This document shows, piece after piece, positions 22,353-32,207 of a stretch of DNA of 64,000 nucleotides. The translations under genes were made by a program, and so were the position numbers. Numbering within the stretch: the stretch's first letter is position 1; each line of letters starts with the position of its first letter. The notes under the pieces are model-generated. The model saw nothing but the letters and a program-made list of their open reading frames with translations, had not been told where the DNA came from and made no database searches. This DNA is from Phyto melanocephala (Eukaryota; Arthropoda; Insecta; Diptera; Rhinophoridae), in the NCBI GenBank assembly GCA_941918925.1, contig OW799237.1, positions 94,523,015 through 94,587,014 of the forward strand, given 5' to 3'.

Positions 22353-23561
22353 TAGGTCATAATAGAACGAATAAAATTTTTTTTAAATAAGTACCTTGTT
22401 CTTTATGTTAAGTTTAGATATTTGGCTAATAAAGGATAAGGATACTGCAATTAACATACTGTTAAAATAAAGGTTTTTATTAAGGAATACTTTAAAATAT
22501 TTAATTTCGTCCTTTAATGGAATAATACTTCCTCTAGAGTATAAATATGTAGTGGAAATGTGTATTCGCGGACGACATAAATAAGATTTTTTATCTATTC
22601 TAAATTAGAAATTTCTTTAAGTTTCCTTGTGCTGGTGTTTTTTAGATCGTTTTATGCTCAGAAGATTCATGGTCTTAACTTTGTTATCCACCAAAGATCA
22701 TTGCTGATGTTGTCCATTGCATTAAATAATTTTTTAAAAATGGGAATCTAATATTCTTGCTACGAACACGAACAATTTTTGCGTAAAGAATTCATTTTTT
22801 TTAGAAAAGAATCTTTTTAGTTTGTGCTTGATGAATCAAATTTGTTACCGTAATGCGTAAACTGACAGGTAATTAGCACGATGTACCTTTGCTTCTTTAA
22901 ATTCTTTAAATAAGGCCAAAATAAAAATATATGATCTCTTAAGTATTATATATAATTGTTAGTTTTTTAATAATAAGTAATACAACCTACATAACTAGAG
23001 CTAAAAAGTAACGAAATCGATATATTTGAAAAATATCGAAATATCAAAATTAAAAAATGTCGTCGCTCAACCCTAATAGGTATAATACACTTTAGAATAG
23101 TATTAAAATCGAAAAACATTTTTTAACAGCAATAGAAATAAATAACGAAAGCAACCACATGAAACTTAATAAAAGAAATTATAAAACAACACAAATATAA
23201 AATAAGAACCGTGGTAAACAATGGAGAAGAAAAAATAAGTATGAAAAAATAAAGTAAATACGTAGTAAAACTTAAGTGATTTAAAATGCATGACAAGTCG
23301 CAGCACTATTCCATACTATGCAAAAGTATGTGAGAGTATATGTGTGTTTACGTTGAGCCTGTTTGCATGATGACTGCTTGCCAACCAGCAATCCAGTCAA
23401 ATGACATGCAAAAATCCTTGCAAAGAAAAAAAAAATAATAAAAATTATACTAATAAAAGAATAACAAAATAAACGAAAATACAATTACTTAGCTTAGCTG
23501 TAGGTTTATGTGCAAGTATATTAGTTTGTGTTTCCATGCCCATAGTATATAAATTTGTGTA
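22353..23561. other. Unassigned non-coding stretch
   Basis: No gene, family repeat or RNA was recognised, apart from the possible outer hAT-like end at about 23,061-23,078. Confidence 0.4.
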
Positions 23562-24290
23562 CACGCAAAGAAAAATTATGGTTACGGCATGATCACGACG
23601 GTCATATTATTTTTCTAAAACAATATTTGGTTGTCGAAAACAAGTAATAGTTATTTTTGTTTCATTTCATCATATATTTTGTCACGATAATCAAGCATTT
23701 GTTTGAATTGTATCAGTTAATGATTACTTTTCGTAAAAATTTCAAAATGGTTATAATTTAAAAATAGTATGATTTAAAAAATTTATTTGACAAAAATAAC
23801 ATTATATTCAAAATCATTAAAAATTAAAAATAATCATTAAATAATAAGTGAGACAACAGCATGATTACACAATAATCAAGCTATGATTTTTTTAATAATA
23901 ATTTGATTTCAATTGTTCTTCTTCTTGCTGAATAAATTTTTATTATTTTAAAAGTTTGAGATGTCAAAAAAAGGAACAAACATTTTGAAAAATTAAAGAA
24001 AATTTAAAAATAAACGAGAAAATCTAAAAAAATAATGGAATAAAAATTGCAATTAAATTGGTGAGTACAATCAATATGTGCATGTTACAGCAAAAGACAA
24101 TAATTTCCCGAAAAAAAGCAAAGATTGTCGATTTCAATTGTAGTCATATATATGATTATTGAATGATGCTTAAATTAAACATAATAATGATAATTGGTAA
24201 CCATTATTATTTTAAACATAATCATACAATTCAATCATAGTATGTTACTCTTCGATTATGGTTACCACAACCATATTTTTTCTTTGCGTG
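23562..24290 (-). mobile_element. CACGCAAAG MITE, copy C (729 bp, TA TSD)
   Basis: TA at 23,560-23,561 and 24,291-24,292 flank TIRs CACGCAAAGAAAAATTATGG and the inverse at the right. The orientation is opposite to copies A and B. It is the cleanest uninterrupted copy with A. Confidence 0.75.
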
Positions 24291-24639
24291 TATGTAAAGA
24301 TATCTGCAACTAGTAGAATGTCCCAAAGACAAAATGAACAAATTAGCTTCGAAATTTTGTTAAATTTTACAGTGTTTGAAAACATATTGATTGACTAAAA
24401 CACTTTTAGAATATAACTAGTTATTTTGGTCGATTGTTCGACACGTGTACGGCACGTATCGCCGACTCTAGTTGTTTATTTCCCTAAATATACCAAACAA
24501 TATTTATTGTCACTATTTATGACTTGATTACTATAGTTTTTTTACTTTTGGCTAAAAGAAACATTTACTATAGTTCGAGTTAAAACAGTTACACATTTTT
24601 TAAAGAAAACAGAATTAAAAATCCTTGTTTTGTTTGAAA

Positions 24640-24845
24640 TACGTATCGCGTACTATGTCTTTTTTAAAAAAGCGAATTGTGTTTGGAGTGATGATAATCC
24701 TCAAGAGTATGAAGTAATGATACATCCACAAAAACTGACTAATTGGTGTGATTTATGGGCTGGTGGAATCATTGGTCCTTACTTCTTTAAAAGCATCCGT
24801 ATCTTTGAAAACGATTTAAAGCCACTGATGGCATTGCCCGGATAG
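24640..24845 (+). pseudogene. Mariner-like (rosa-like group) transposase fragment
   Basis: The frame reads 'NCVWSDDNPQEYEV', 'IHPQKLTNWCDLWAGG' and 'IIGPYFF'. This matches the 'IWGSENPxxxxxxxLHPxxxTVWCAxxAGGxIGPYFF' block after the first catalytic Asp of these transposases. Similarity is lost after 'GPYFFKS' and the frame stops at 24,843-24,845. The N-terminus and the catalytic centre are missing. Confidence 0.6.
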
Positions 24846-25139
24846 AAAACTTTGCTCAAATCCATACATCCAAAAGTACTCCTTGTCGTAAAAGATAGTT
24901 GTTAGATACAAATTGCAATATTTTCTCAGCGATTTAGTGTTCACTTAGTGTACACAAGGTTTCAATATCTTTAAGCAACTTGTTCATTAGGAACTAATAT
25001 GAGCACAGGCTTAAGTCCTTTAAAGTTACGTCTGCAAACATCAAATTAATTTTGTTTCTCGATTAATTCATCATTTATTTGACGAGTGTTTTTATTATTT
25101 ATGTAGGAGGAATACCTAAGCATATGAAGAACATCCCAT
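24846..25139. other. Unassigned short stretch
   Basis: No motif was recognised between the mariner and LINE remnants. Confidence 0.35.
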
Positions 25140-25690
25140 CCTACATTGAATCTTGCCCTATAACCTGCGATTGCTCTAGGCTAGAAAACGATTTCAAACT
25201 GTCGACTGGGGATTATCGACAATCCTTTTGGCACAGTCTTTTGTAATCACAGGCATATTCCTCCAACTGAGGTCCCCCATAGCATTTACACTTAATATGT
25301 TCCTGCTGCGCTGCTGTTCCAGCATCTTCTAGGCATATTTTAAAAACATTATTGTTCTGGATTTTATCTTTTCAGGTGATATTTGAAGTTATCGTATCCT
25401 GTAACAAACGCAGTTATCCAGTTTATCGTACTTCGATTGAATTTGAGTACCTTTACTACATCCTACCCAAGAGGCTCTTTAAGCTCAATCCAAGCACGTT
25501 AACTTTTCCATTCAGGGCAAATTTTGTTACTGGTCCACAGAGTTTTGTCTCCCAGTCTCTACGTTTCTTTCTCACTTATGTTAATGTGTCTCTTAACCTA
25601 GAACATCGCCACCTCATTTATAGAAAACTTTATAAGAGTCTACAACTCAAACTTTGGGGAGGTCGTAAAAACCAGCTATGATGGTCCATA
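25140..25690 (-). pseudogene. Non-LTR retrotransposon C-terminal fragment
   Basis: On the minus strand 'GYDNFKYHLKR' corresponds to 'TGHxxLxxHLxR'. It is followed after a stop by a Cys/His knuckle-like 'CLEDAG...EHIKCKCYGG'. Nucleotide similarity to 16,950-17,160 ('tccccatagcatttacactt' in both) shows these are two copies of one LINE family. An apparent plus-strand ORF (25,352-25,681) is antisense and meaningless. Confidence 0.5.
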
Positions 25691-26749
25691 GGACTGATTA
25701 TAGTACCACTAGGTGTTAATTGCTACATGCAAGGTTTTGCTGTCTTTCTCGTTTCGTAGGACATATTATTCTTTTTTTATTGCTTTGAGTTTTAAGAACG
25801 AAAGAATAAACAGAGTTTTAAACAATTTTTACTTAATTGAATGAAACAACCAACCACCTCAAGCAAAAAAAAAAAAATACTTGATATTACTTTCTGTTTA
25901 CTTGAACTCTGAAAAACCAAGTTATTCAACTCGACCTTATTGGAAAACCTTTTTAATATATATTTCTACGATGTAGCTAGACTAAGTCAAAATATGAATC
26001 CTAAACCACAAATCCAATTAAAAAAATATATAAACTCGTCCACACACGTACATGTTCCACTTGCTTTTGTACTTAAAGGAAGCTAAGTACATGTTGCCAC
26101 AAACAAACACATGCAAATAAAACGAAGACGAAAATTGCAAAAGAAAAAACACTTTAAAAACCACAGTTTGTCAAAAAATGGAAGGAATCTTTACAAACTA
26201 ATGTAATTTGTAAAATAAATATATAAATGTATAAAGAGAGTCAAATGTAAATTTATTTGTGTTTGTAGAGCAAACAAGTGTTTATGTTTATTGTTGTTTT
26301 TGGTAAATTTCCAAAAGTAGCCTTTTTATCCAGGAAGGTAACCGCTCTATTTAATAACCTAAATATTTTCAAGTTGTTATTATTTCTATATTTCTACTTC
26401 TGTTATTCGTATAGTTGTTGCAATTATTAAAAACAAACTGTGTGTAACTGGAAGCTTTTTGCTTTCACCACATTTGCCTAAACATACAAAAGAATTAGGT
26501 AAATTAAGTTATAGAAATGAAATACTATAAATGTTTTTTCTCTATTTTCTTTATTTTTTTTAAGTTTTAGAAATAAGTAAACATTGTAGCAATTTATACG
26601 AGGTTGTGTAGATTGCAGGATGGGAATCTGACAGTGAAATATTTTTATGAAACTAGGAAACGCAGGAAATTGAAATAGTATGAGTACAATTTCTGTCATA
26701 TCTCTGTCAGTCAAATCCTACGCTAGTTGAATATAATTTAAGTTAAGGT
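25691..26749. other. Unassigned non-coding stretch
   Basis: No coding or family repeat was recognised. Confidence 0.4.
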
Positions 26750-26761
26750 TAGACTATAATA

Positions 26762-27927
26762 CACGTGCGGTGGATCGGAACTGGTTTCGACGAGCGAAGA
26801 GGAAATGGTGAGGCCTCCGATAGGTTAATATTTTAGACGTATTAGTGCGTGGGTATCTGACAGGATCAATATGGCGTGGAGGAACAGAGAAGACTGCAGA
26901 GTGTCAAGGGCTTCATGGCGCAAAATGAACTCAGCGGACTCTACGGTACTTCTGGGCCTGGATAGGGTGTTTCTGAAGGTCACTATTGGGGTTTTAACAG
27001 GGCACTGTCTTGTGAGAGCTAGGATTGGTAGATGGGATCGCGGCACTCCGGATTATTGAAGGATGTGTGAGGATTAGGAGTAGCTAGAAACTGTAGAACA
27101 CATTGTCTGTCACTGCCCGAGACTACAGAATCACAGTCTATAGTGGTTAGGTAGACGATTTCACGATGAGTTGGGTGATGTTACGAAGTGCAAACTGGCG
27201 GGAATATTGTCGGATTCATCATGGGGGTCGGGTGGCTGGTGAACATGCAATGGGGCTCGTAGGGAATCTGTATGGCCGACTTCCTAAACGCAAGTTGCGA
27301 TTCATAATTTAAAAAAAATGCGTATGCAATGCTAAACATGTCTTAAGTGCAACCTTACGTTGCAGAGATTTTTTTTGCATTTTATCGGCATTTAGGAATG
27401 CTCATGGATCCACTTTTTGTCTCTGCAATATAAAGTGTTTAATTATTTAAATTATTAGTCTGTGATTAAAATAAACTCTATCAATTATAAATAATTTATT
27501 AAAAATAAACAAAGAAAATACTAACTCAGCCATTGCAGCTCAAATGTTTGCATACAAAATAAAAATGATGCGTGATTTTGACAGCTGATACGTAGTAAAA
27601 TGAATTGACAAACGATTAGGAACATTGGACATTGCTAGAAAGTTTACATATGCGTTTACGAAGTGTATGCATTGTAAATATGCATTGCAACTTGCGTTTA
27701 GGAAGTCGGCCTATTTCTCTCTTTTATTCTATTTCCTACTAAATATCTCTTATTTTCATTTATAATATCTTTGGCAACCCTCTCTCTCTCTCTTTTTTTT
27801 TGTTAACGGTCTTCTATCTTTACTATATAAAGGGAAACTCAATGGACCATATTGGTCTCTGAATATGGGTGTTGGAGGCGGATACTGCTTCCTGCATCCC
27901 CCTTTCCTCCCTACCTACCTACCTACC
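26762..27927 (+). mobile_element. 5'-truncated RNase H-type LINE with 12-bp TSD
   Basis: TAGACTATAATA occurs directly before (26,750-26,761) and after (27,928-27,939) the insert. The left part encodes 'VTIGVLTGHCLVRARIGRW' and, across a frameshift and stops, 'TVEHIVCHCPRL', the Cys/His knuckle at the end of LINE ORF2. The 3'UTR ends in a run of CCTA units. A MITE (27,274-27,711) is inserted in the 3'UTR. Truncated start, simple-repeat tail and TSD are the signature of target-primed reverse transcription. Confidence 0.75.
27274..27711. mobile_element. 438-bp MITE, GGCCGACTTCC ends, TAT TSD
   Basis: TIRs are GGCCGACTTCCTAAACGCAA at left and the inverse at right, with about 28 bases of similarity. 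Flanks are TAT (27,271-27,273) and TAT (27,712-27,714). GC-rich ends and a 3-bp TSD suggest a PIF/Harbinger relative. It is younger than the LINE that contains it. Confidence 0.7.
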
Positions 27928-27939
27928 TAGACTATAATA

Positions 27940-29085
27940 AGTCGTAAAATTTTGATAACAGCCGATTAATACAATAAAATACAACGGCAACTTCCAAATG
28001 TACAAATATAAAAAAATTTAGGATATCGTTTGTTGTTTTCAATAAAACTCTAATTTTAGCCCTATTTTCCAACTTATTTTACCCGAAAAACTATAAAAAC
28101 AGACATAAGGAGTTTTTCCTTATTGCCATGAATTAATTAAACAATGAATTTGCTCTGTGTAATATTAAAGTGGTGCCAAAGAATGTATACAGTAATCCCA
28201 TAATAGTAATAACATAAGGTGATAGCGTAAAGGAGAGCAATTTTTCTCTCTCTTTTTTTATGTATGGAGTTTGACAATTTCCGGAGTTGAAATCATTTTT
28301 TATATATGTAGTTTGACATACTCCAGAGCACAAAAAAGTAATCAGCTGGGCTGGCACCGCCACCTTGTATAATTACACCATGGTAATCCCATAAAATTTC
28401 AGCTGTCAAACTTTATATGTAAAAAACATAAACAAAAAAATTCGCTCCGAAATGCGATTACCTCATTAATAAATATGCCTTGAATTTGCCTAAACAAGCG
28501 TTACAATATTAGCTATAATTATTTAATTTTCTTTCAAGCCTCGTATAAATGCCAAACTGTGTCCAGAATTTTTATTTGTAAGTATGTCTTATTATTTTTA
28601 AAGTAAATAATCAGGTATTATAAGCTGCAAGTACTTTTTTGTCGTTTTTTTTCCATTAACATATTTTTATCAGTATTAATTTATTGTTGGCTAGTTGATT
28701 CTCGTTGTATGCCCTTAAGAAATATTTCTTGGAGTGGTACAGGAAAACTCAATGTACCGAAAGAAATAAATGAAAAATATTAATAATAAAATAAAAATTG
28801 TGTGTTTATGCTAAATTATTTATAATTTAAAAAAGGAATTTGATACGGGTCATTTAAACTTATTGAATGTTCTTATTTACATAATGCAGGCAGGAATTAA
28901 AGAAATATTTGAAATATATTTATGTATTTACATAAAGGAACAACTGTATGTTTTCTACTAACATACTTATTTGTTTACATCAGGAGTGTGAGGTTTGTGT
29001 TAGTTAAAGTTCATATTGAAAAGGTATTTTGAAGATTATTAGAGTTAACACAAGGAGTTTATTCTAAATTGAGAAATGCCCACTA
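27940..29085. other. Unassigned stretch with a CAAGGCAT-family half copy
   Basis: Positions about 28,385-28,483 match the right half of the CAAGGCAT foldback family ('tttcagctgtcaaa' ... 'gattacctcattaataaata' ... 'tgccttg'). Its left half is not recognisable. The rest is unassigned. Confidence 0.45.
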
Positions 29086-29260
29086 CACCATTTCCAATTG
29101 AATTTCAGAAATTTCCAATTGTAATAAATATAAAAAAAAAATGTCTGAAATACAAATAGAAATTACTGAAATACAATTGGAAATTTCTAAAATATAATTG
29201 AAAAATTAGGAATTTCTGGTATATTAATGTAAATTTCTGAAATACATTTGGAAATGGTGA
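29086..29260. repeat. Foldback element built of TTTCCAATTG/TTTCTGAAAT modules
   Basis: The outer arms CACCATTTCCAATTGAATTT and, inverted, CACCATTTCCAAATGTATTT pair. The interior repeats 'aatttcyraaataca(a)ttgg' several times in both orientations, giving a nested palindrome. It is non-coding. No TSD was seen. Confidence 0.55.
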
Positions 29261-29367
29261 AGACGGCCTCCAATAATTTATAATTTAAATTACACGTAAA
29301 ATATAATCACGATTACGAAATGTTTACGACGGCCATACTATAGTTTCTTTAAAAATGTATGGTTATA

Positions 29368-30239
29368 AAGGGGGTTTCAACAGGCACGCTGCAAAAGTAG
29401 ACCGATAGGGACAGCAAACGACGCCATATTTTTTTGCCGATCTTTTGATATTTCTCTTCATTTTATGATGGAAAGATATACGAGCCAATAACTAGTCGAA
29501 ATTAATAAAATTTACTCCGAAATTTTGAGTCAGTGGTCTCAATGTTAAGAGCCTAATCTTCAACGATGAGGCTCATGTCTGGCTGAATGGCTTCGTCAAT
29601 AAGCAGAATATGCATTATTGGTCAGACAGCAATCCACACGTACTCCATGAGTCATCATTGCATCCCGAAAAAATTACGGCTTGGTGCGGTTTATTGGCCG
29701 TACTTTTTCCGTGATGATCAAGACCGACATGTTACTGTGAATAGGAATCGCTACCGTTCAATGATAACAGAATATTTTTTACCCCAATTGGATGATATGA
29801 ACTTGGAGGACATGTGGTTCTAACAGGACGGTGCCACAATCAATTTATTGGAAATCAAGTTTGGAGAACGTGTTATTGCACGAAATGGTCCAGTCGACTG
29901 GCTGCCTCGGTGCGATTTGACTCCGTTAGACTATTTTTGTGGGGCTACGTCAAGTCTATGGTCTATGCTAACAAGCCAGCGACGATTGATGAACTTCGTA
30001 CGAATATCGAACGTGAAATTGCAGCAGAATCGCCCGATTTATGCTTGAGAACCGTCGAAAATTGGGTTCAGCGTCTGGACTTCTGCAAGCGTGCCCGTGG
30101 TGGTCATGCAAAAGAAATCGAGTTCCATACATAATGGCATCGAACGTACTTTCACAGGAATAAAGAATTTCATTGATATTCAAAACCGTTTTTGTTTTAT
30201 TTAAAAAAACTTTTGTAGCGCTGTTATTGAAAAACCCTT
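29368..30239 (+). mobile_element. Internally deleted mariner-like element with TIRs and TA TSD
   Basis: The left terminus AAGGGGGTTTCAACAGGCAC and inverted right terminus AAGGGTTTTTCAATAACAGC both run into 'gcgct(g/a)caaaagt'. TA flanks both ends (29,366-29,367; 30,240-30,241). At 872 bp it is shorter than the ~1.3 kb typical of the superfamily, because the N-terminal transposase half is missing. It is inserted in a CACGCAAAG MITE. Confidence 0.7.
29545..30134 (+). pseudogene. Mariner-like transposase, C-terminal two thirds, frameshifted
   Basis: Across at least three frames one reads 'FNDEAHVWLNGFVN' (first catalytic Asp region), 'YFFRDDQDRHVTVNRNRYRS', 'LEDMWF-stop-QDGAT' (second Asp), 'LTPLDYF' (third Asp) and 'GYVKSMVYANKPATIDELRT', ending '...RARGGHAKEIEFHT'. 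All three catalytic Asp codons survive, but an in-frame TAA precedes QDGA at 29,821 and frameshifts lie near 29,850-29,950. The protein therefore cannot be active. Confidence 0.65.
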
Positions 30240-30589
30240 TAAAAATCAAGTAAAAGTTAATTTTATTTTAATCATTTATATCGTCACGATAATCAAGCGT
30301 TGGTTTGAGTTTTATTATTAAGGTTTACTTTTTATAAAAACTTCCATACTAAAAATACTTTGAAAATAGTATGATTTATGATGACAAAAATAATATGATG
30401 TGTTCGCAAAAATAACATTATAGTCAAAGGCATTTATAATTAAAATTGACCAAAAAAGCATACAAACATTGATTTTGTAAATAACAATTTGTTTTTAACT
30501 GGTTTCTTCTTGTTGAAAAAATTAAAATAATTTTAAAAGTTTAACAATTAAAATTTAAGAAATATTAAAAATATCGATAAAATGTAAAA

Positions 30590-31125
30590 CAATATTGGTA
30601 AACAAATCCTCTTGTAATTTATGAGAAACAAATGCCCTCACAACCAGCAACTTTCTGGTTGCGTGATTGGGCCTTATTTTTTTTTTAAAGATGAGGTTGA
30701 AAGTGCCATGACTGTGAACGGCATTCGTTACAAGAATATGATAACGGAGTTCTTGTGGCCCCATTTAGATAGCATAAATCTGGATGCCATGTGATTTAAG
30801 CCAGATGGCGCCTCCTGCCACACCGCGCAGGAAACAATCCCTTTACTACAGCAACGATTTCCAAAACAAGTTATCTCAAGAAATTCTTACCAAGATTATA
30901 CATTTTAATACCGTTTGATTTTTTTCTTTCTAGTTTATTAAACCTTAGGTTTAGGCGAATAAACTAGAAATCATTTCAAAACCCACTGAAATCTAACGCG
31001 ATAATGATAAGATACAGCCACATCTCTGTGAAAAAGTCATTGAAAATGTCATGAAAAGAGCAATGGTTTGTCATTAGGCACATGGGACAGATGTTTTATT
31101 ATATACTTGATCGTAATGTGTCATC
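30590..31125 (+). pseudogene. Mariner-like transposase remnant
   Basis: It reads 'GCVIGPYFF', 'VESAMTVNGIRYKNMITEFL', 'INLDAM-stop-FKPDGASCHT' and, after a break, 'CEKVIENVMKRAMVCH'. It belongs to the same group as the element at 29,368 but is a separate copy with different wording. It has lost the first and third Asp regions, and Q is replaced by P in the QDGA motif. Confidence 0.55.
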
Positions 31126-31149
31126 TTTACAATTCAATTATTTTTTGCT

Positions 31150-31260
31150 TGTCAAGCAAAATACACATATTGATAGCATGATACCCATATTGACCTTCTT
31201 GGATGTCTAGGAACTGAAAAAGATCGATTTTTGTTTGTAAATTTTAGGAAAAAACACCGA
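31150..31260 (-). repeat. DINE-like internal fragment
   Basis: 'gatacccatattgacctt...gatgtctag(g)aactgaaaa' followed by 'gatttttgtttgtaaatttt' matches the interior of the long DINE-like copies at 9170-9240 and 12,640-12,710. No termini remain. Confidence 0.5.
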
Positions 31261-31616
31261 AGTAATTGGATTTTAGTGCTTACATCTTAGTTAGTTTCCA
31301 ATTGATTTATTAATGTTTTTAGAAATAATTTGTGAGCCTACAGTTTATAATTTGGAGGCACCAGTGTATCCAAAAAAAAACTTGATATTTAAAAGAAAAT
31401 TATATACTCTTCCAAATTATTTTTGTCTATAACTTTGCAAGTAAAGATTTACGGATTTGTATTAAAAATTAAATCTAATTCCATTGTGACTTATTTTTTG
31501 GCTTGCGAAATTACATGCACATAATTCTTTTTTATTAAAAAATCTTTTCTCCTGTTTTCCCATGCATGTTTATTTACATTTAAATAATTTATCGAAGAAA
31601 TTCTAAGGTGCAACAG

Positions 31617-31650
31617 TCAGTTAGCTTACATTACCACCAACGATTAGATA
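31617..31650 (+). promoter_or_regulatory. Candidate Inr + DPE core promoter
   Basis: TCAGTT at 31,617-31,622 fits the insect initiator TCA(+1)GTY, with +1 at 31,619. AGATA at 31,646-31,650 fits the DPE consensus RGWYV at exactly +28 to +32. No good TATA box lies 30 bases upstream, only 'taaataatt'. Inr/DPE pairs with correct spacing are expected once or twice by chance in 64 kb, so the support comes from the exon that follows. Confidence 0.4.
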
Positions 31651-31744
31651 AAGAGACAAACATGAACTTTAAACCAAAAGTGCAATCGCTTCAACATCAG
31701 GACAATATCAGTCATTTATTGCAGCACATCAAAGTTGAACAACT
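31619..31744 (+). CDS. Candidate first exon of a host gene (5'UTR + 27 codons), product unknown
   Basis: Downstream of the Inr/DPE there is a 43-base 5'UTR, then an ATG at 31,662 in a favourable insect context (acaaacATG). The open frame begins MNFKPKVQSLQHQD and ends in a consensus donor GTAAGT at 31,745, leaving two bases of a split codon. Local GC content is higher than the surroundings and no repeat family overlaps. I do not recognise the peptide, and no signal peptide or domain is visible. It may be the first exon of a gene with a long intron, or the start of a small protein if joined to 32,141-32,207. Confidence 0.35.
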
Positions 31745-32140
31745 GTAAGTGTAATCGTTTATTATGTGCATGTGTTTGAGTGGGTTTCTGTGAATTAATG
31801 TGACATTAGGCTAGCGCATTTTTAAAGTAAATTTTATTGCATATGATTTATTTTGTAGATTTTGAAAAGATAAAAAATAAATAAATTATTAGGATTTTTG
31901 TGCATTAACATTTTGTTGCATTAAAAAAAAAAAAAACAAAGTATTAAGCCTGTTGTGGCTCCCTTGTATTCATCTTGTGGAATATTTTCAGTACATTTTG
32001 AATATTATTTTCTTTATTGTAAATATTGAAATGTGGAAAATACAGTGAGAAAAATTTGTGTTTAATACATTTAAATTATTTGTGCTTACATTAAAATTTT
32101 TACATTTATACAAAAATATTATTGATAAAATTTTTCCTAG

Positions 32141-32207
32141 TGCACGCAAAATACACTCACTACTACAGACATATTTTGAGACTGCCTCTCTTTTTGAAGA
32201 AGACTGA
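32141..32207 (+). CDS. Speculative second exon, gives a 49-residue product
   Basis: A 'tttttcctag' acceptor ends at 32,140. In the phase left by the exon at 31,619-31,744 the frame stays open for 21 codons (ending 'TASLFEED') to a TGA at 32,205-32,207. The intron would be 396 bases. A 21-codon open stretch is not rare by chance, so this is only a model. The true next exon could lie far downstream or outside the window. Confidence 0.18.

Larger units (their letters stand above)
29294..30545 (-). mobile_element. CACGCAAAG MITE, copy D, split by a mariner
   Basis: The left piece (29,294-29,367) reads 'tacacgtaaaat...cacgattacgaa...tacgacggccatac'. The right piece (30,240-30,545) continues with 'gtcacgataatcaagcgttg' and 'aaatagtatgattta', as in copy C. 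The mariner at 29,368-30,239 separates them. The far right terminus has decayed. Confidence 0.6.

Noticed and set aside
25352..25681. 109-residue plus-strand ORF
   Set aside because: The minus strand encodes LINE remnants related to those at 16,930-17,695. The plus-strand frame has no motif.
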